NCBI RefSeq assembly: GCF_921293095.1
Contig: NC_060252.1
Location: 40,424,881 to 40,488,880 of the forward strand
Origin: Ischnura elegans
Lineage: Eukaryota; Arthropoda; Insecta; Odonata; Coenagrionidae
Reading direction: 5' to 3'
Length of the DNA stretch: 64,000 bases
Shown here: one piece after another, positions 1 through 12,021 of the stretch
Numbering within the stretch: position 1 is the first letter of the stretch
Layout of the letters: each line of letters begins with the position of its first letter
Made by a program: the position numbers and the translations under genes
The notes under the pieces: generated by a model
Seen by the model: the letters and a program-made list of their open reading frames with translations, nothing else
What the model was told of the DNA's origin: nothing
Database searches by the model: none

Positions 1-2144
1 TTTATTTTTAGGCGTAAGATAAATCGTTTATCTTATCTTTTCTGCATTTAAATCCGTGTTACGTCACTTAAGTTAGGACTGTCAGATAGGGGGCCAGGAA
101 TTTTTTGGTGAACACAGAACGTTCGAGTTTTTCACTTTATTCCGTTTGTAGTTTATACCATTGGATGGAAAACGAGGGCAAATTTTTAGTGCGACTTTTC
201 CTTTCCAACCTTTTTACCGTCGTTGCATTCATAATGGGTGCGGATGCATGGGAAATTGTGGACCATTATCTTACGATAAGATATTTTATAAGGCTGATAT
301 GGAGGACTTGATTAATAAAACAACTTTTATATTACATTATTGGTAGAAAACGTAAATTATAATAATACTCATGGATGATTTGACTACTATTTAGCACTGC
401 ATCAGTACTGATGAATATGAATATTTATGCGTTTAGCTGAAAATATTTTTTATTCAACTACTGCCGAAGAACTCCTGCGATAGTGCTCCATGTGTTAAGG
501 GCTTTTTGTCAATATCAAGATTTTATGGCTGGCTGGTATGGCTATTTTTATATAATACGAAATGCTGCATTTTTCATTTCACTCAATTTATTTTATTGGT
601 CCCGTAATCACTTGCATCTAGCCACTAATACACTTGCAAATGCTACGCTTGATTGCCACCTTCCATAGCCCCTTGCTTGTAAAGAGAGAAAGAAAATACT
701 TCAATTGATGTTTGCTACAGTAGACCTACCGTTTTTTGTCCAATTACCGAGACATTGGTAGTTTTAACGTGCCGAAGTAGTGCCTACAATGTAGGACAGA
801 TAATCTTATTATTTTCGTTTCAAAATAAATTATTTTCTGCGTTAATTAACAAGTAATTTCGTTGCCATTGGTAACGTATTCTATCCGCAGTCGGTAATAT
901 TTAGGTATCACGAAAGAAATTGAAGGAAAAAATGATGCAATGGCGCTGGTGGAAATATCAGCAGGAATCATTAGACTAAAAGCAATTGAATCCACGTGCA
1001 TCACCAAAGGAGAAGTTCTGAGAAATATCGAGAGGAATTTTTTTGTAACGCAACGTAGGACGCGAATGTTTCTTGGAAGTAATGATGGCAAAAAGTGAAA
1101 CTGCGGATGAAAATAAAAAGAATGGCCTCTCAACAACAATGGCGTATTGAAAAGGGTTTAGCGTGCAGAAAAAATAGGGATTATTGAACACTTTCATAGG
1201 TTATTTTGTGAATCAAATTAATACTTATCCTTTGATATCCAGTTTCCGAGTGATGCGGACGGGTATCTGGGCCATCATCGCCGCCGCTCTGAAAAAAAAG
1301 TTTTCTCACGCTCAAAAATGTAATAAAATTCCTATTCATCTAGCACATATCTATCATTTGTGTATTGAAATAGATAATTAAGGTTGTGCGGCACTAATAA
1401 AATATATTGCTTTTTCACTTTCGTTCCATGCAAAAAAGATACGACCCTCTCATACGGCGTAGAGTCAATCACTTTTCCTGAATCCGTACGACGCCGTTTT
1501 CATGTCTTGAGTTGAAACCACAAGAAATGTATGGTTTAATGATTTTCATACCAGGAAATGCAATGCAAGATTTTAACTGCCGAATTAATTAGGCTTTGTG
1601 TGTAGAGACACAGGTGAAAACTTGTTGTAATTTGGCCATTCTTTCATTCTGCTTGACTATTCGGAAGTGATAAACTATCGTGCGTGTTCTAAACCGTCGT
1701 AGACTACCGGCAGGAAGAGGGCTAGTGCGTTTTTGCGCGTCGACATTCGCTGACCTTCCAGTCTTTCAGCAAAGGCCACATAATATTTTTCTGTATTTTT
1801 TCATTCCCCACCCGATCTCAATACTTCGTTGCCATTAGTGATTGCTCACCACCGCAAATGCTCCGGACCGCTCCATTTTGTTCCCCGGCATTCACTCCAT
1901 GTCAACCCCGTGGGTTCACCTCCTACGACTTTACTTCCATTCACCTATTCACTCCCACTCGCTTACAATCTACGAGCCATCGCGATTCATCGGCCTCAGT
2001 ATCCGATTGATTTATGTCGCTGTGAAAACATTTACCGTGAAAGGGCTCATTCACCTTTTCCTGTTTACGGTCGATATTGTTGGAAAATAGAGAGACAAAG
2101 ATTCGTAGGTTTTTTTATTCATTGCTTTCTTCTAGAGCTAATTC
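1..2144. other. A+T-rich noncoding stretch
   Basis: No open frame here resembles a protein, and I recognise no RNA gene or transposon end. The longest frame is about 106 codons at 1829-2149 and lies in a C+T-rich patch, where stop codons are scarce by composition. Intergenic or intronic DNA is the simplest reading. Confidence 0.6.
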
Positions 2145-2487
2145 TATAGAAAAATCGACGACCTCAACCCCTTCGCAGGTGAGTTGGTGACATCAAAAGA
2201 TAATGCCGGGTGAAGCTACTCCTCTCGACCTTACCTTGGTTCCGCACGGGTCGTTATCGTCTACTTTCTCGTGACAGATTCTTTCCCGGAGTGAATGATT
2301 TTCCCTGAACGAGTATTTAAACCACAACTCACATGACTTCACCAATTTTCCAACTGGGTGGACACTTTCGCGGTTTCTGGAAATATGCTTATGCGAGAAT
2401 GGGTGGATGAGGAAGGTTTTTCTCCGTCAATTACATCTCCCTCCAATCTACCCAGTTATTCCGATTGTAATATACCGAGTATTCTAT
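2145..2487 (+). repeat. Diverged relative of the 4240-4990 repeat
   Basis: Two parts resemble the array near 4240-4990 in the same order and orientation. The stretch from 2150 (aaatcgacgacctcaacccc) aligns with 4250 onward, including the following ttcgc and gttg(g/a)tgac words. The stretch from 2387 (gcgagaatgggtggatgagg) aligns with 4665 onward and runs into a pyrimidine-rich tail ending in a 'cagttattc'-like word. The match is roughly 70-75% by eye with small gaps, so this is an old duplicate or another dispersed copy of the family. It has no coding potential. Confidence 0.5.
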
Positions 2488-3003
2488 GCTGCTACGGTAT
2501 CCGACACAGGATGTGATACCGTACTTACAAAGTAAATACACAACAATTTATAGTTACCATTGATGTATTTTTAAATCACAGTAGTGAATTTCATGGGATC
2601 ACGACAACGCGATCAACATTTCAGTAGCCCAATGATATGCGCTTTCGAAAACAAAAGCAGCGGCCAAAGAGGTTAAAATACATGAATTTCTATCCACGGC
2701 ACTATTCCCTACTGCAAAGGGCCCTTGCTTTTCGTTAATGTGAATTTTCGTGATCTCTTTATTGCTTACTGTTTTTGAATGTGATGTAAATGAAGGTCAA
2801 AAATCATCCAATAAGGGGAGTGAATCATAAACTGCCCCACGAATACTAAGAATCGTGTTAAAATGCAATAAAAACGTGAATTCACGAAAATTAATTAGTC
2901 CTACTCATTGCCCATGTATTGCTTACTCTTATTCTCGTTTCTTAGTCCACTTGCCAGTCTCTTCTTCCTGGCTGCGCTAAATGTTCCAACTAAAACTCCA
3001 CAC
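2488..3003. other. Noncoding stretch before a hAT element
   Basis: A+T-rich sequence with no recognisable gene. Its last eight bases (2996-3003, ctccacac) form the left target-site duplication of the adjacent hAT-type element. Confidence 0.6.
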
Positions 3004-3248
3004 CAGTAGCGTAGCCAGGAATTTCTTTCGGGGCGGGAGGGGAAATAATTTAAAAACAGGGTACTAAGTAACTAATTTTAACACTTTTGGTGATCGAAAA
3101 AACTTCATTTGTGAAAAAGTTTTTTTTTTAATTCATGATTCTTCAATATTTTGTTTTCTTTTATGAAGGAAAATAATTGTGCTTTTGTATTTGGGGGGGG
3201 GGGGGGGGGTTCAGGCCCCTCCCGGAGCCCTCTCAGGCTACGCCACTG
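3004..3248. mobile_element. Non-autonomous hAT-type element, 245 bp
   Basis: The left end begins cagtagcgtagccagg. The right end, reverse complemented, begins cagtggcgtagcctga, matching at 13 of 16 positions. The CAGTGGCGTAGCC end is typical of hAT-superfamily transposons in many animals. The element is flanked by 8-bp repeats, ctccacac on the left (2996-3003) and ctcgacac on the right (3249-3256), matching at 7 of 8, the duplication length hAT transposases make. The interior holds no transposase, only A+T-rich DNA and a run of 17 G near the right end, so it could move only with enzyme supplied elsewhere. The diverged ends point to an old insertion. Confidence 0.82.
3193..3209 (+). repeat. 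G17 homopolymer
   Basis: Seventeen consecutive G residues lie just inside the right arm of the hAT-type element. The tract abuts 'ttcaggcccctcc', so the following C-rich bases could fold back on it. Length polymorphism and sequencing error are likely here. Confidence 0.9.
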
Positions 3249-4239
3249 CTCGACACCCCTTTGTTTTCCTTCCACCTAATCCGCCAACGCGTGAAGGTTC
3301 GTTTGACTACACCCCAGTCCGATGCGTACCCTTCCACCCTTTTCGAGTCACGCCAAAAACTCCCCTTCTCCTACGGCTTCCCCATAACCTGCCTTCTCCA
3401 CGCGCAAGACCTGCCCCCACTTACCCCCGGCCAATTTAGTCCCCTAGGTGCACCCTCTCTGCCCCATTCGACGGAACGAGGCAAGGGGTTGGCTGGACTG
3501 GGGTCCCTATGTCCACCCCGCTTTCCTCGCAGTCATTTATCACCGTTCTCTTCCCCTTGCATCTACGTCCATTCTAACCGCTTACTCCCACGATAGTGGA
3601 CCGGTTCTCGGTCAAAAGGCTTCCAACGTGGTTCATGGTCGTTGCTTGGATTTATGTCTCAGATCCGTGAGCGTTTCATGGACTACAGTTGGTTTATTAA
3701 TTGCTCATTGCTATCTTGGGTTGTCCCACACCTGTGTGATGGGTGGATTGAAATTTTGCTTCGGCATATGTTTGCCAGTAAATAGGGCTTGTGTGGTTTG
3801 GCGAAAACATTTTGAGCTTAATTCAATAGCAATGTTTTTGGTCTTTTTATAGTTTTCTTCGCAAATGTCATATTCTTTACATATACGTGCACAGCACAGT
3901 CACTTCTCTCAGATACAATGTATTTTTCTCCGTTATATCTTAACCATAAGGTATTGACTTAAGTGACAGCGGCGTAAGTAGTCTTTCGGTTAATTAGAAC
4001 AAATTATAGCTAGCTTTTCTTATGAATTTATATTTTATTTCAATAAACCTAGAATATAATCTTCTCAAATAGTTCCCAATTCAAGTTATAAAAACGGTGC
4101 TTTTCTCATTTTCTTCATGAAAACAAAATGGGCTCATTCACCATTTTCTCTGGTGGGTTGTAATAGCCTAATGGGCTGTTTGAAAAATAATGAAACCCGT
4201 ATTTTTCAGTTTTCTAATCCGTCGCCTAGTCCTCGATCT
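3249..4239. other. Pyrimidine-rich block, then A+T-rich DNA
   Basis: From 3249 to about 3600 the + strand is strongly C+T-rich. This produces long open frames (139 and 134 codons) of low-complexity Pro/Ser/Leu composition with no motif. I do not count them as genes. From 3600 to 4239 the sequence is ordinary A+T-rich DNA with nothing recognisable. Confidence 0.55.
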
Positions 4240-4990
4240 ATTCGTCGTGAAAATTGACGAGCTTAATCCTTTCGCGTATAAGTTGATGACGTCTCTGACT
4301 CTATTCCAGGTGGTACACCGCTTCCCCGCTATTCCTGGGACGCGCGCATCTATCCATCCTTAGACGAATAAAGGATCAAAATATGCAATGGCGTCACTAA
4401 CTCGTGAAAAGTGGCGGCGAAAACGCGCTTCATTTTAAAGTTACGAGTGAATGGCTGAATAGGATGACTCATTTTCGTCGTGACTTTACTTTCCCTTCCT
4501 TCTACCGAGTTATTGTAATGAAAGTTTCAACGATATCGGGTCTAACCGTTGCCGGACTGAGAGACAGAGCTAGTGACGTTGCTATCGTGATGTCAAGGTC
4601 GTCAGTGGCGTCACCATCGCATTAAATATGGACGGTAGCTTTTGCGTTTTCTCATTTTAAAGATGCGAGGAAAGACTGGATGAGGATGACTTTTTTCATC
4701 GTAACTTATCTATCTCTTTCTTTCTACCGAATCATTATAAAGAAATGCGAATTTTGCGTCAAATCGTCGCCGGACCGAGGGACGGGGCCAGTGACGTAAT
4801 CATCTTTACGTCAGGGGTTTCAGTGACGTCACTGACTCATGGAAAGCCACTGTTGCAATTTTTTCATTTAATAGTGACGAGGAAATGACTGGATGAAGAC
4901 GAATTTTTTTCATCGTAACTTATCTATCCATTCCTTCCACCGAATTTTCTATGGCTTCGGGTCCAACCATTTCCGGACTAAGAGACTGGG
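4240..4990 (+). repeat. Diverged tandem array, about 215-bp units
   Basis: Three successive units begin with a 'cattttaaag/cattta' word at 4431, 4653 and 4865 (spacing 222 and 212). Each continues with a gcgagg..actggatga-like word, a tcgt(g/a)ac-tt core, a pyrimidine-rich 'ccttcytaccga' segment, and a 'ccggactgagagac'-like end. The segment near 4390 (gcgtcactaactcgtgaaaag) recurs at 4823 (acgtcactgactcatggaaag), two periods away. The third unit stops near 4990. A partial upstream copy occupies 4240-4430. Units are about 65-80% alike by eye. This is a satellite-like or transposon-internal tandem repeat with no coding capacity. Confidence 0.7.
4792..4839 (+). promoter_or_regulatory. Cluster of CRE/AP-1-like words
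   Basis: Four bZIP-type words lie within 48 bp: tgacgtaa (4792), ttacgtca (4806, the exact inverse of the first), the palindrome cagtgacgtcactg (4821-4834), and an overlapping AP-1-like tgactca (4833). TGACGTCA and TGACTCA are the classic CREB/ATF and AP-1 recognition words. Neighbouring repeat units carry weaker versions such as agtgacgttgc at 4571. The cluster is a by-product of the repeat unit, so function is unproven. Confidence 0.35.
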
Positions 4991-7227
4991 CATCTCCAAC
5001 CTAGGGTTAAACTAGCAACTACCCTGTTTCCCTCTCCCCAGAACCTTGCCCATCTAGTCGCAGGAAACCCTTTTAGCAGTCCACACCGCACCCTCATGGC
5101 CATCCGTACATTCATCCTCGCTTCTCCCCTCCCCCCTGGCGCTGCAATTACGGAGAATCTCCGGCCCACAGCTCGCAGATGGAACGCTCTATATGCATCT
5201 CTGTCCGGGAATCCTTCACTATCCCCCCTCAATCCTGCACCTTCCTATCCCATAATCCACCTCTCCTCATCCCTGCTGCTCAACTGAGTTCCACGGTCAC
5301 ACTATGGCTCCACGTCGGAATGGTGATTTTTTTCCCTCAACATTCCTCTCTCACGCCGTGCATCTGTCCCTCTCGTAATGCACTGTATCATCATCCATCG
5401 CTTTTAGTGGAAGTGCACAGTGATTACGACAAGGGAATGGTGTATTACATCGGTCATCAAATGGATTGCATCCGGGGGTACTGGACGGTGAAGCCCGGAT
5501 GAGAATGTGGAGGGCAAAAGGTGCAGTCACTCCCCTTTTGTTTAAGCGATGTCTTTTTTATTTAAATTTTCGTCGATGAATTAGTCGGAAGTGGGTTTTA
5601 CCTCTCGCGCAAAATTGTAGTCATTCAATCGTAATAAGCCAACTTTGGCAGTTTATCGAAAAAAATCAGCATTTTTCTCCTTCAGAGTACTTATTGATTG
5701 AATAGTGAATCGTCCGAAATTAAATCCTGTGACAAGGTTGCCATTTACTGATTTTTTTCCTTGCCTAAGTGGATAGAAATTGGTTCTCGTCGTCAATGTT
5801 CTGAATTAATGGATTGGGTGTATGGTAATTTTATTTCTATCATTATTTGTGATTTTGATCATCGTTCAAGGCAATTCTTTATCTGAAACATTTTCTTCTG
5901 AACAATGTCTAATTGATTGATTCCCTGTGTGCCAAGTGTTTTTTTATAGTTAAAAATTTTAAGAACTCGATAAACTGTAGGTATGGTCAGATCTCTTTTT
6001 TGCAGCCTAAATATGTGGTCTAGAGTCGTATGTTTTTCATTCATATGAGTTAATGATTGCAATTCATTAAAATGATTAAGTGTAGTTAATATGAAATGGA
6101 ATGGATATTATTTACGCTAATATTTGAGGACCAACGCAATTCAAGAGAAATATAAACTCAATTTGTATGGATGGAAATGGATTTTATTATCCTCTACTTG
6201 CATGGGCCTACGCAAAATGTTAGAGTTTCGTCCTCGCAGGAATATTTAAAATGAAATTGCGAATTTTGATGAGTACGTCTTTTCCAGCAATTGCAAATTT
6301 TCTCGACCAAGAAGTTGCTGCGAGGAAATACATCGTCCTTAATCGCGCTTTGAAAAAAAGTTGAGTTGAACAGGGACGAATTTAATCCAGATATATTGCG
6401 TTATTCCCTAAATGGGTTATTCAAGGTGAAATATTTCATCTCTCGGTCTTATTTTTCACAAATATATTTCGATTTTGTTCTCTCTTGATTTGCGAACTTG
6501 GAAGTTTTCCGGTATGCTTCGCAGTCGTTGCAACTTACATTAAATTCGAATTAGCCTTGCCGAATAAAAAAGGCAATTTCCGTCCTAGGTCGATGAGACG
6601 ACTTCTAAAGAATAAAAAAATACCTTTCTTGCTCTCGCAGCTCTTATGAATTCCGCCTTTATATGCAGCCCCTAAAGGGTGGAGATAAATTTTTTCCACC
6701 CCCTTATCAAGGAGCAATCTATTATTCTGTCCGTCTGTAATCCGTAAATAAGTCAACTCCCGGCTGTTGGGAACAAACACCGCTCTGCCTTTTCCATAGG
6801 CTTTTGACCCGGTGGGCCCCTCATAACATGCGTTCAGATTAGTTTTGAATCCGAGGCAAAGTTGAAATTTAAGCAGGAATAAATCTTTCCTAGGGCGCTC
6901 CCCTTTCTTGCCTCCTCCCTTGCGTCTGTCTTTTGAACGCTAGTATTTTCTTTTACCAAACTCTAGCCATTATCTCGGTCCTGCTTTTTTCCTTGCATTT
7001 TGGCTCTCTTGCTAAAGGTTGGGCTAAACTACCGTCTTTTTATTCTCCAAGAATGTGTTTCTTTCATCAAAAGATTTTTCTTGGGGAATTATTCCTAAAT
7101 TTGTACGTAAACGCACCAATATTGCAAAAATGTATCTCTAAGCGTATGCAACCGTTGCTATTTCCGTCAGTTCATAAGGTAATATTCGTTTGACGTTCAG
7201 TGTTAATTTCGAAGAACTTTTTATCTC
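4991..7227. other. Noncoding stretch with a C+T-rich start
   Basis: Positions 4991-5300 are C+T-rich and give long but low-complexity frames on both strands. The remainder is A+T-rich with no motif I recognise. An 81-codon minus-strand frame at 6535-6780 has ordinary amino-acid composition but no recognised family and no supporting splice or start context. Confidence 0.55.
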
Positions 7228-7301
7228 GGGTTTCCGCGCGGGTAACATATTCGTAGAGTGCTGACGTTTCGGGTTCCGATTCGTCACCCATTATCAAGGC
7301 T
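7228..7301 (-). repeat. Dispersed repeat with hammerhead-like layout
   Basis: Read on the minus strand, 7301-7260 contains TTGATAATG, a four-pair stem GGGT/ACCC (7286-7289 with 7271-7274) closing an 11-nt loop, then GAAAC and GTC. This order resembles a hammerhead ribozyme (CUGANGA, stem II, GAAA, NUH cleavage site), but the first box is changed and no stem III lies between GAAAC and GTC. Repeats of the 'gctgacgtttcgg..' type are, from memory, common dispersed repeats in arthropod genomes. The same TTGATAATG-stem-GAAAC layout appears in the 43206-43384 palindrome. An inactive relic is the likely state. Confidence 0.4.
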
Positions 7302-10300
7302 ATTTTAAATATTCTGTTCGCTGGGAAAGTGTAAAGTCATACGTAAGAACTTCTTGTTATACCTATGTCACAGACACGTCTTTATCGTCCACATACCCTA
7401 GATTACCGAAATTTTAAACACCTTACTTAGCCTATCTGAGCCTTTTTGGATAAATTCGAACTAATGTATTGCTCATTCAGTGTATATCAGTGTTTTTATT
7501 GCTAGATAATTTTTTTTCAGTTTGACATTTTTTATTGAGAAAAGTCTTGAAAACAATTAACATGTATTTGCCGGAGTTGGTTTGCTATTTTATCAATGCA
7601 AATGGGAAGGTAAAAAAGTGTGACTTTTCCTTATGTGTAATAGACTTTTTTTTATAAATTTTTTCCTCAAATTTAAGAGGCAATAGCGAGTAATGAGCTG
7701 CTTTAGGTGGGTGTTGGAAGGGATACCGTGGTCGAAATCTTATGGCTCTTCCTATTTTTTCTCTTCGTCCGAGCTACCTAATGTACCATAGTCATACCTG
7801 TTTAGAATCTCTTGTTCTATGCAGACGGCTGTTCGTTTTTTACAATGTAGACAACCTAGTGGGTCTTTTCTCTCTAGTATTTTTCTTCTCAGTCGTATAA
7901 CTTTATGGATTATTCAAAGCTTTAGCTGATAAAAATGCCCATGAATAAACATTTTTATGCTAGAGATATTTTAATATGCTTATTTTAAAGGCCTATTCAG
8001 GCTGTTTTAAAAATTTCAAATACTTTGAAGGCTATTACGAAGAAATCTATTTCCTTGAAGATTGTTACACGTTATATTGTACGGTGGCTTTTCTCAGAAA
8101 CTTGATGATTGTGTTTCTCCAAGAAACGACTACAGAAAGTAATGAAATGATTTATGAAGGCAGGAGAAAGGTGTTTCATGAAATTACAAGTCTGCTTTGG
8201 CTATTTTAATATGGACCTTCCGATCAGCGTTGATGATACCTCTTTGCTCTCATTACTCCATTTCTTCCTGATAGCTCTCCGTTTCAATTTGTTTACGAAA
8301 CGCACGTCAGCTTTTTTCTCTGCTATTCTGTAATCATTTCGACACTGAAATCTAACTTCGCTTCACTCTATGGCTTTAATCAACCCCACTCCTACGCCAG
8401 GGAATTGGAAAGGCTATTTTGCTACGATCTCATCGGGTAACCTGCCTGCCTTTATCAGGGTTTCCTTGTGTTTTGGATAACCTTTTTCCCCATTTAATTC
8501 CGTGCTTATTTCTATTTATCCAATCTTTTCTTTCTTTGACTGCCATCACTCATATAGATTCCTGCCACGAGGTCATAGAGGACGTAATAATATGGAAGGA
8601 ATGGAAAGTCGGAAGATATATACCCAACACGTTCTATTTGCATAGCAAAATTACCTTTCCCTTTGCTAAGAAAGGCCACTATCTTTTATCATGCGTGACG
8701 TTTCGCCTCTACCATTTATTTCTTACATATTTTCGTATTAAATTTCTCTGCTTTAAAAACTGCTCTTTTGGTTATTTGATTTTATCTTTAAGAGTTTTCA
8801 GAGGTTTTCTCCCTCATTCGTGATCCTTCCATTAATACTAAAAGTAATTTTGAAGTTATGACTGGCTTTTTCTATTCCAACTCACATTATGTTCTTCAAA
8901 AAGCACCTTAGATACCTCGGATATACGTCTCAACTAGTAGATTGTGTGCCCTTCACACTGTACTCAAGCATGGATCAGGCTCCTTCTAGAGTATCTCCGT
9001 CACTACCGGAATTAGAACCCAGATGCTTCTTGTGAAGCTAACTCTTCAACCTTCACTACAGCCTTACCTCCAGCATGGAATAGTTCCTCATTGTATTAAG
9101 ATATTTCCCAACTTCGATTATTTTATCGAGAAATATTCATAAAACACCAATGTAAGCGGTGAAAATAATCAAAATCAGCTTCAAACGATTTAAACTGCTT
9201 CAATTTATTACACTACTTTTGCACTATTTAGGTGGGAAACCGCTACAACCTCCGGAGTTCTGTGCTTGGGTAAGATTAATACAATACTGAAATGTAGGTA
9301 CCTTATAGAGACACAGGGTGACACTACTAATTTAAAATAAGACAAGTATTTTGCTAAACGGATCAGTATAGAAATTTCACGAATCGCGAGCATCATGACG
9401 GTCACGACCCACGTGGCCAGCCACGGACTGACTAAATCCCAGTGATTTCTAGCGCTAAGGGTAGTCGGGACCTATTGCTAAGGCATGGATCATGACCGGA
9501 ATAGTTGTTATGACCGCAGTACTTAGAAATAATAAAAAGAATAAGAAGAATAAAATTCACTTGCTATTATTATTATACCTACCACGAGTCACTTATTTGC
9601 AGTAGGTTAGAAATATTTATGGTGTCACTTGAGTAATGTACTGAAGCAGCACGGTTATATGTTAATCAATTTATGGTTGAACTCAGGTAGCCAAATCTCT
9701 TCAAACAGGTGCCATAATTATTCAGTATTATCATTCTTTCCATATGCCTACGTATCCTATGACGTCCACCGCTGGAATTGGGGTAGCATTTATGTAAGCA
9801 GCAGAGAGAACCGGGTTTTAATTTCAGTTCAAAAGGAATGGAAGAATGACCGAGAAAAGGGATGGCGCGTGTTAAGTTGGCGATTTAAAACGCATTGCCA
9901 CCAGGACAACAACGCCTATTTATGCGCTTGCAGGATAGCACGAGCACATATCATAAAGACATTTCCCCTTTTATTTCGTCTGCGATCTACCTCATGACTC
10001 CGCCTCTCCGATACAACTTATCTCTTCTTTCGTTAACTACACTCCTTTTCCACAACCTGCATCCTTGTGTCTTTATTCTATGATATCAGCCTCCCTATTT
10101 CCTCATCTCGTTCGTTCCCTACCTCCTAGGCCTGAACTAACTCACCCTTCTCTGCTCTGTTCCTTGAACGACGCGCCACTGAGGCTCCCCTTCCCTTTTT
10201 CATTTCCCTCGACACTGCGTGTTTCATGTTATTCAAATTAGACTCGGGGCTGCCTCTTCCCAACGCCCGCCTTCCAAACTCCTTCCTTGCCTTCTGAGTC

Positions 10301-12021
10301 CTCCTCCCTTCGACTACAGTATCCCATCCTCGCCATTTCTCTACTTCGCCATCTCTCTTTCTCTTGTTCTCTCTTAACCCTCCGACACTCATTTTTTATT
10401 CTCCTCCACAAATTGGTTGGTGCGTCAAGAAATCGCTGGGGTTCTTCTCTCTTTCCCTTCTAGACGTTTTTTTTCCTCTCTTCACTTCGTAATCGTCGAG
10501 GGGCGGAGACAAAGAAAGATGGTGCTCAATGCGATTGTATGTGTGTGCGTGCGTGTATTTGGCATGGGCTGCGTTTGCTGAAGACCTGAACGATACTTTT
10601 ATATACGTTGAATCGAATAATCTGGCTAGTAGAGGATGGATGTGTGACATATATCGGTGCATTTTGGTACGTTCACATTAATGTGGTGTGTTTTGAGTGC
10701 GTGTAAAATATTTGTAACCACGAAGCCGTGGCTTTTCGTTTACAATGAGTAATGGGTTGCGATAAAACTCTCAGCTAATCCATCTCGGACGTTCGTGTAT
10801 TCTTTTTCGTAACTATTTACCCATTGTTCACGAAAATCAAGGGATAACTTTATCGCAAGGAAATACAATACTCTTGATTTTCTTTCCCAACAAATTTTAC
10901 GAAGTCACGCCTGAGACTACTAATTTTAGTGCATTTCTAGTTTATGCTTAAGAGGTCAACTTCAAATTTTGTGCGAACAATAAACACTAATGAATATTCA
11001 CCTGTAAATCATGTAAAAAAATTTCATCTGAGAGAGTTACTCGGAAAATTTTTCAAATACATTGAAGTTCAGGCTGATCAGATACAGGTTCACAGTTACA
11101 TAGGTAGTTCCTGTGGATGCATATTATATGCATTTTTACTGGAATAGCTGAAATTATGTGTTATATACCGTACCGGTAATCGATATTGTAAAATATCAGC
11201 ATATATTGCACCTTAGGATGTGCTTGTAATGCACGATTTATTACGTCCTCCATTTTTTTATGAAAGAGTCATATAGAAAGTTTGGAGTGAGCAGCGGTCA
11301 TTAGGAAAGTGGATATTTGGCGGCGTTAATTTCGACGAAAAGTGGAGTGGTAGCGCGCATAAGATTGCTTTCGAGAAAGCACACCAAGAGGAGGATGGAG
11401 TGGTTTAAATGTGCGCTTCCTTCCTTGCAAATCTCCTTGGTTCAAGACGATGATGGGGAGGGAAGAATGGAGAATACGTGGCTGTACCTATAGGAATAGG
11501 GATAAGTAGTTTGGCTTTTGTTTTGTTTGCCCAAGAGTGATCGGATCCACCCCTCCCATCGTCTCAATATCCTCCGCTTCCCCCACTACGCCCTCCCCCT
11601 ACAACCTTTTCTCCGCCTTGGCTCTGCTCATGCAAATCTCCTTGGGCTAATTAGAGTTCGAGAAGGACCGGCCCCTCTATATCCTTCCCGTTCGGCGCGA
11701 AGGTGTTTGTGAATGGGTGGCATCAGGCTGCGATGAAAAATTTTAAGCCCAACGTCTGGTTTTATTGGATGGGGCGAAACAAAGCACTCTTTCCTCTCTT
11801 GAAGAGTTTTATTTTTCTTTATCCTCGAATTACGTCCTGAATCCATTTGACTTTTTGGTTGTGGAAATGAACGAAAAAAATGGGTCCTTTCCGTTGATGG
11901 TCCGCATATATCCTTGAAAACAATACCTTCGAGAACGTTCCGATGCCTCAAGTCTCTGATACATGAACGGTAATCTAAAAGCATGGCAATAAAATGTACC
12001 TATTATCTTGAATCTTGTCCG
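7302..12021. other. Long noncoding stretch
   Basis: Mostly A+T-rich DNA. A pyrimidine-rich block lies at about 9990-10390, and shorter C+T-rich patches at 8220-8320 and 11530-11700. The 134-codon frame at 8419-8823 and the 122-codon frame at 9629-9997 carry no recognisable domain. A TG-rich patch (10541-10558) is a weak microsatellite. Confidence 0.55.
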
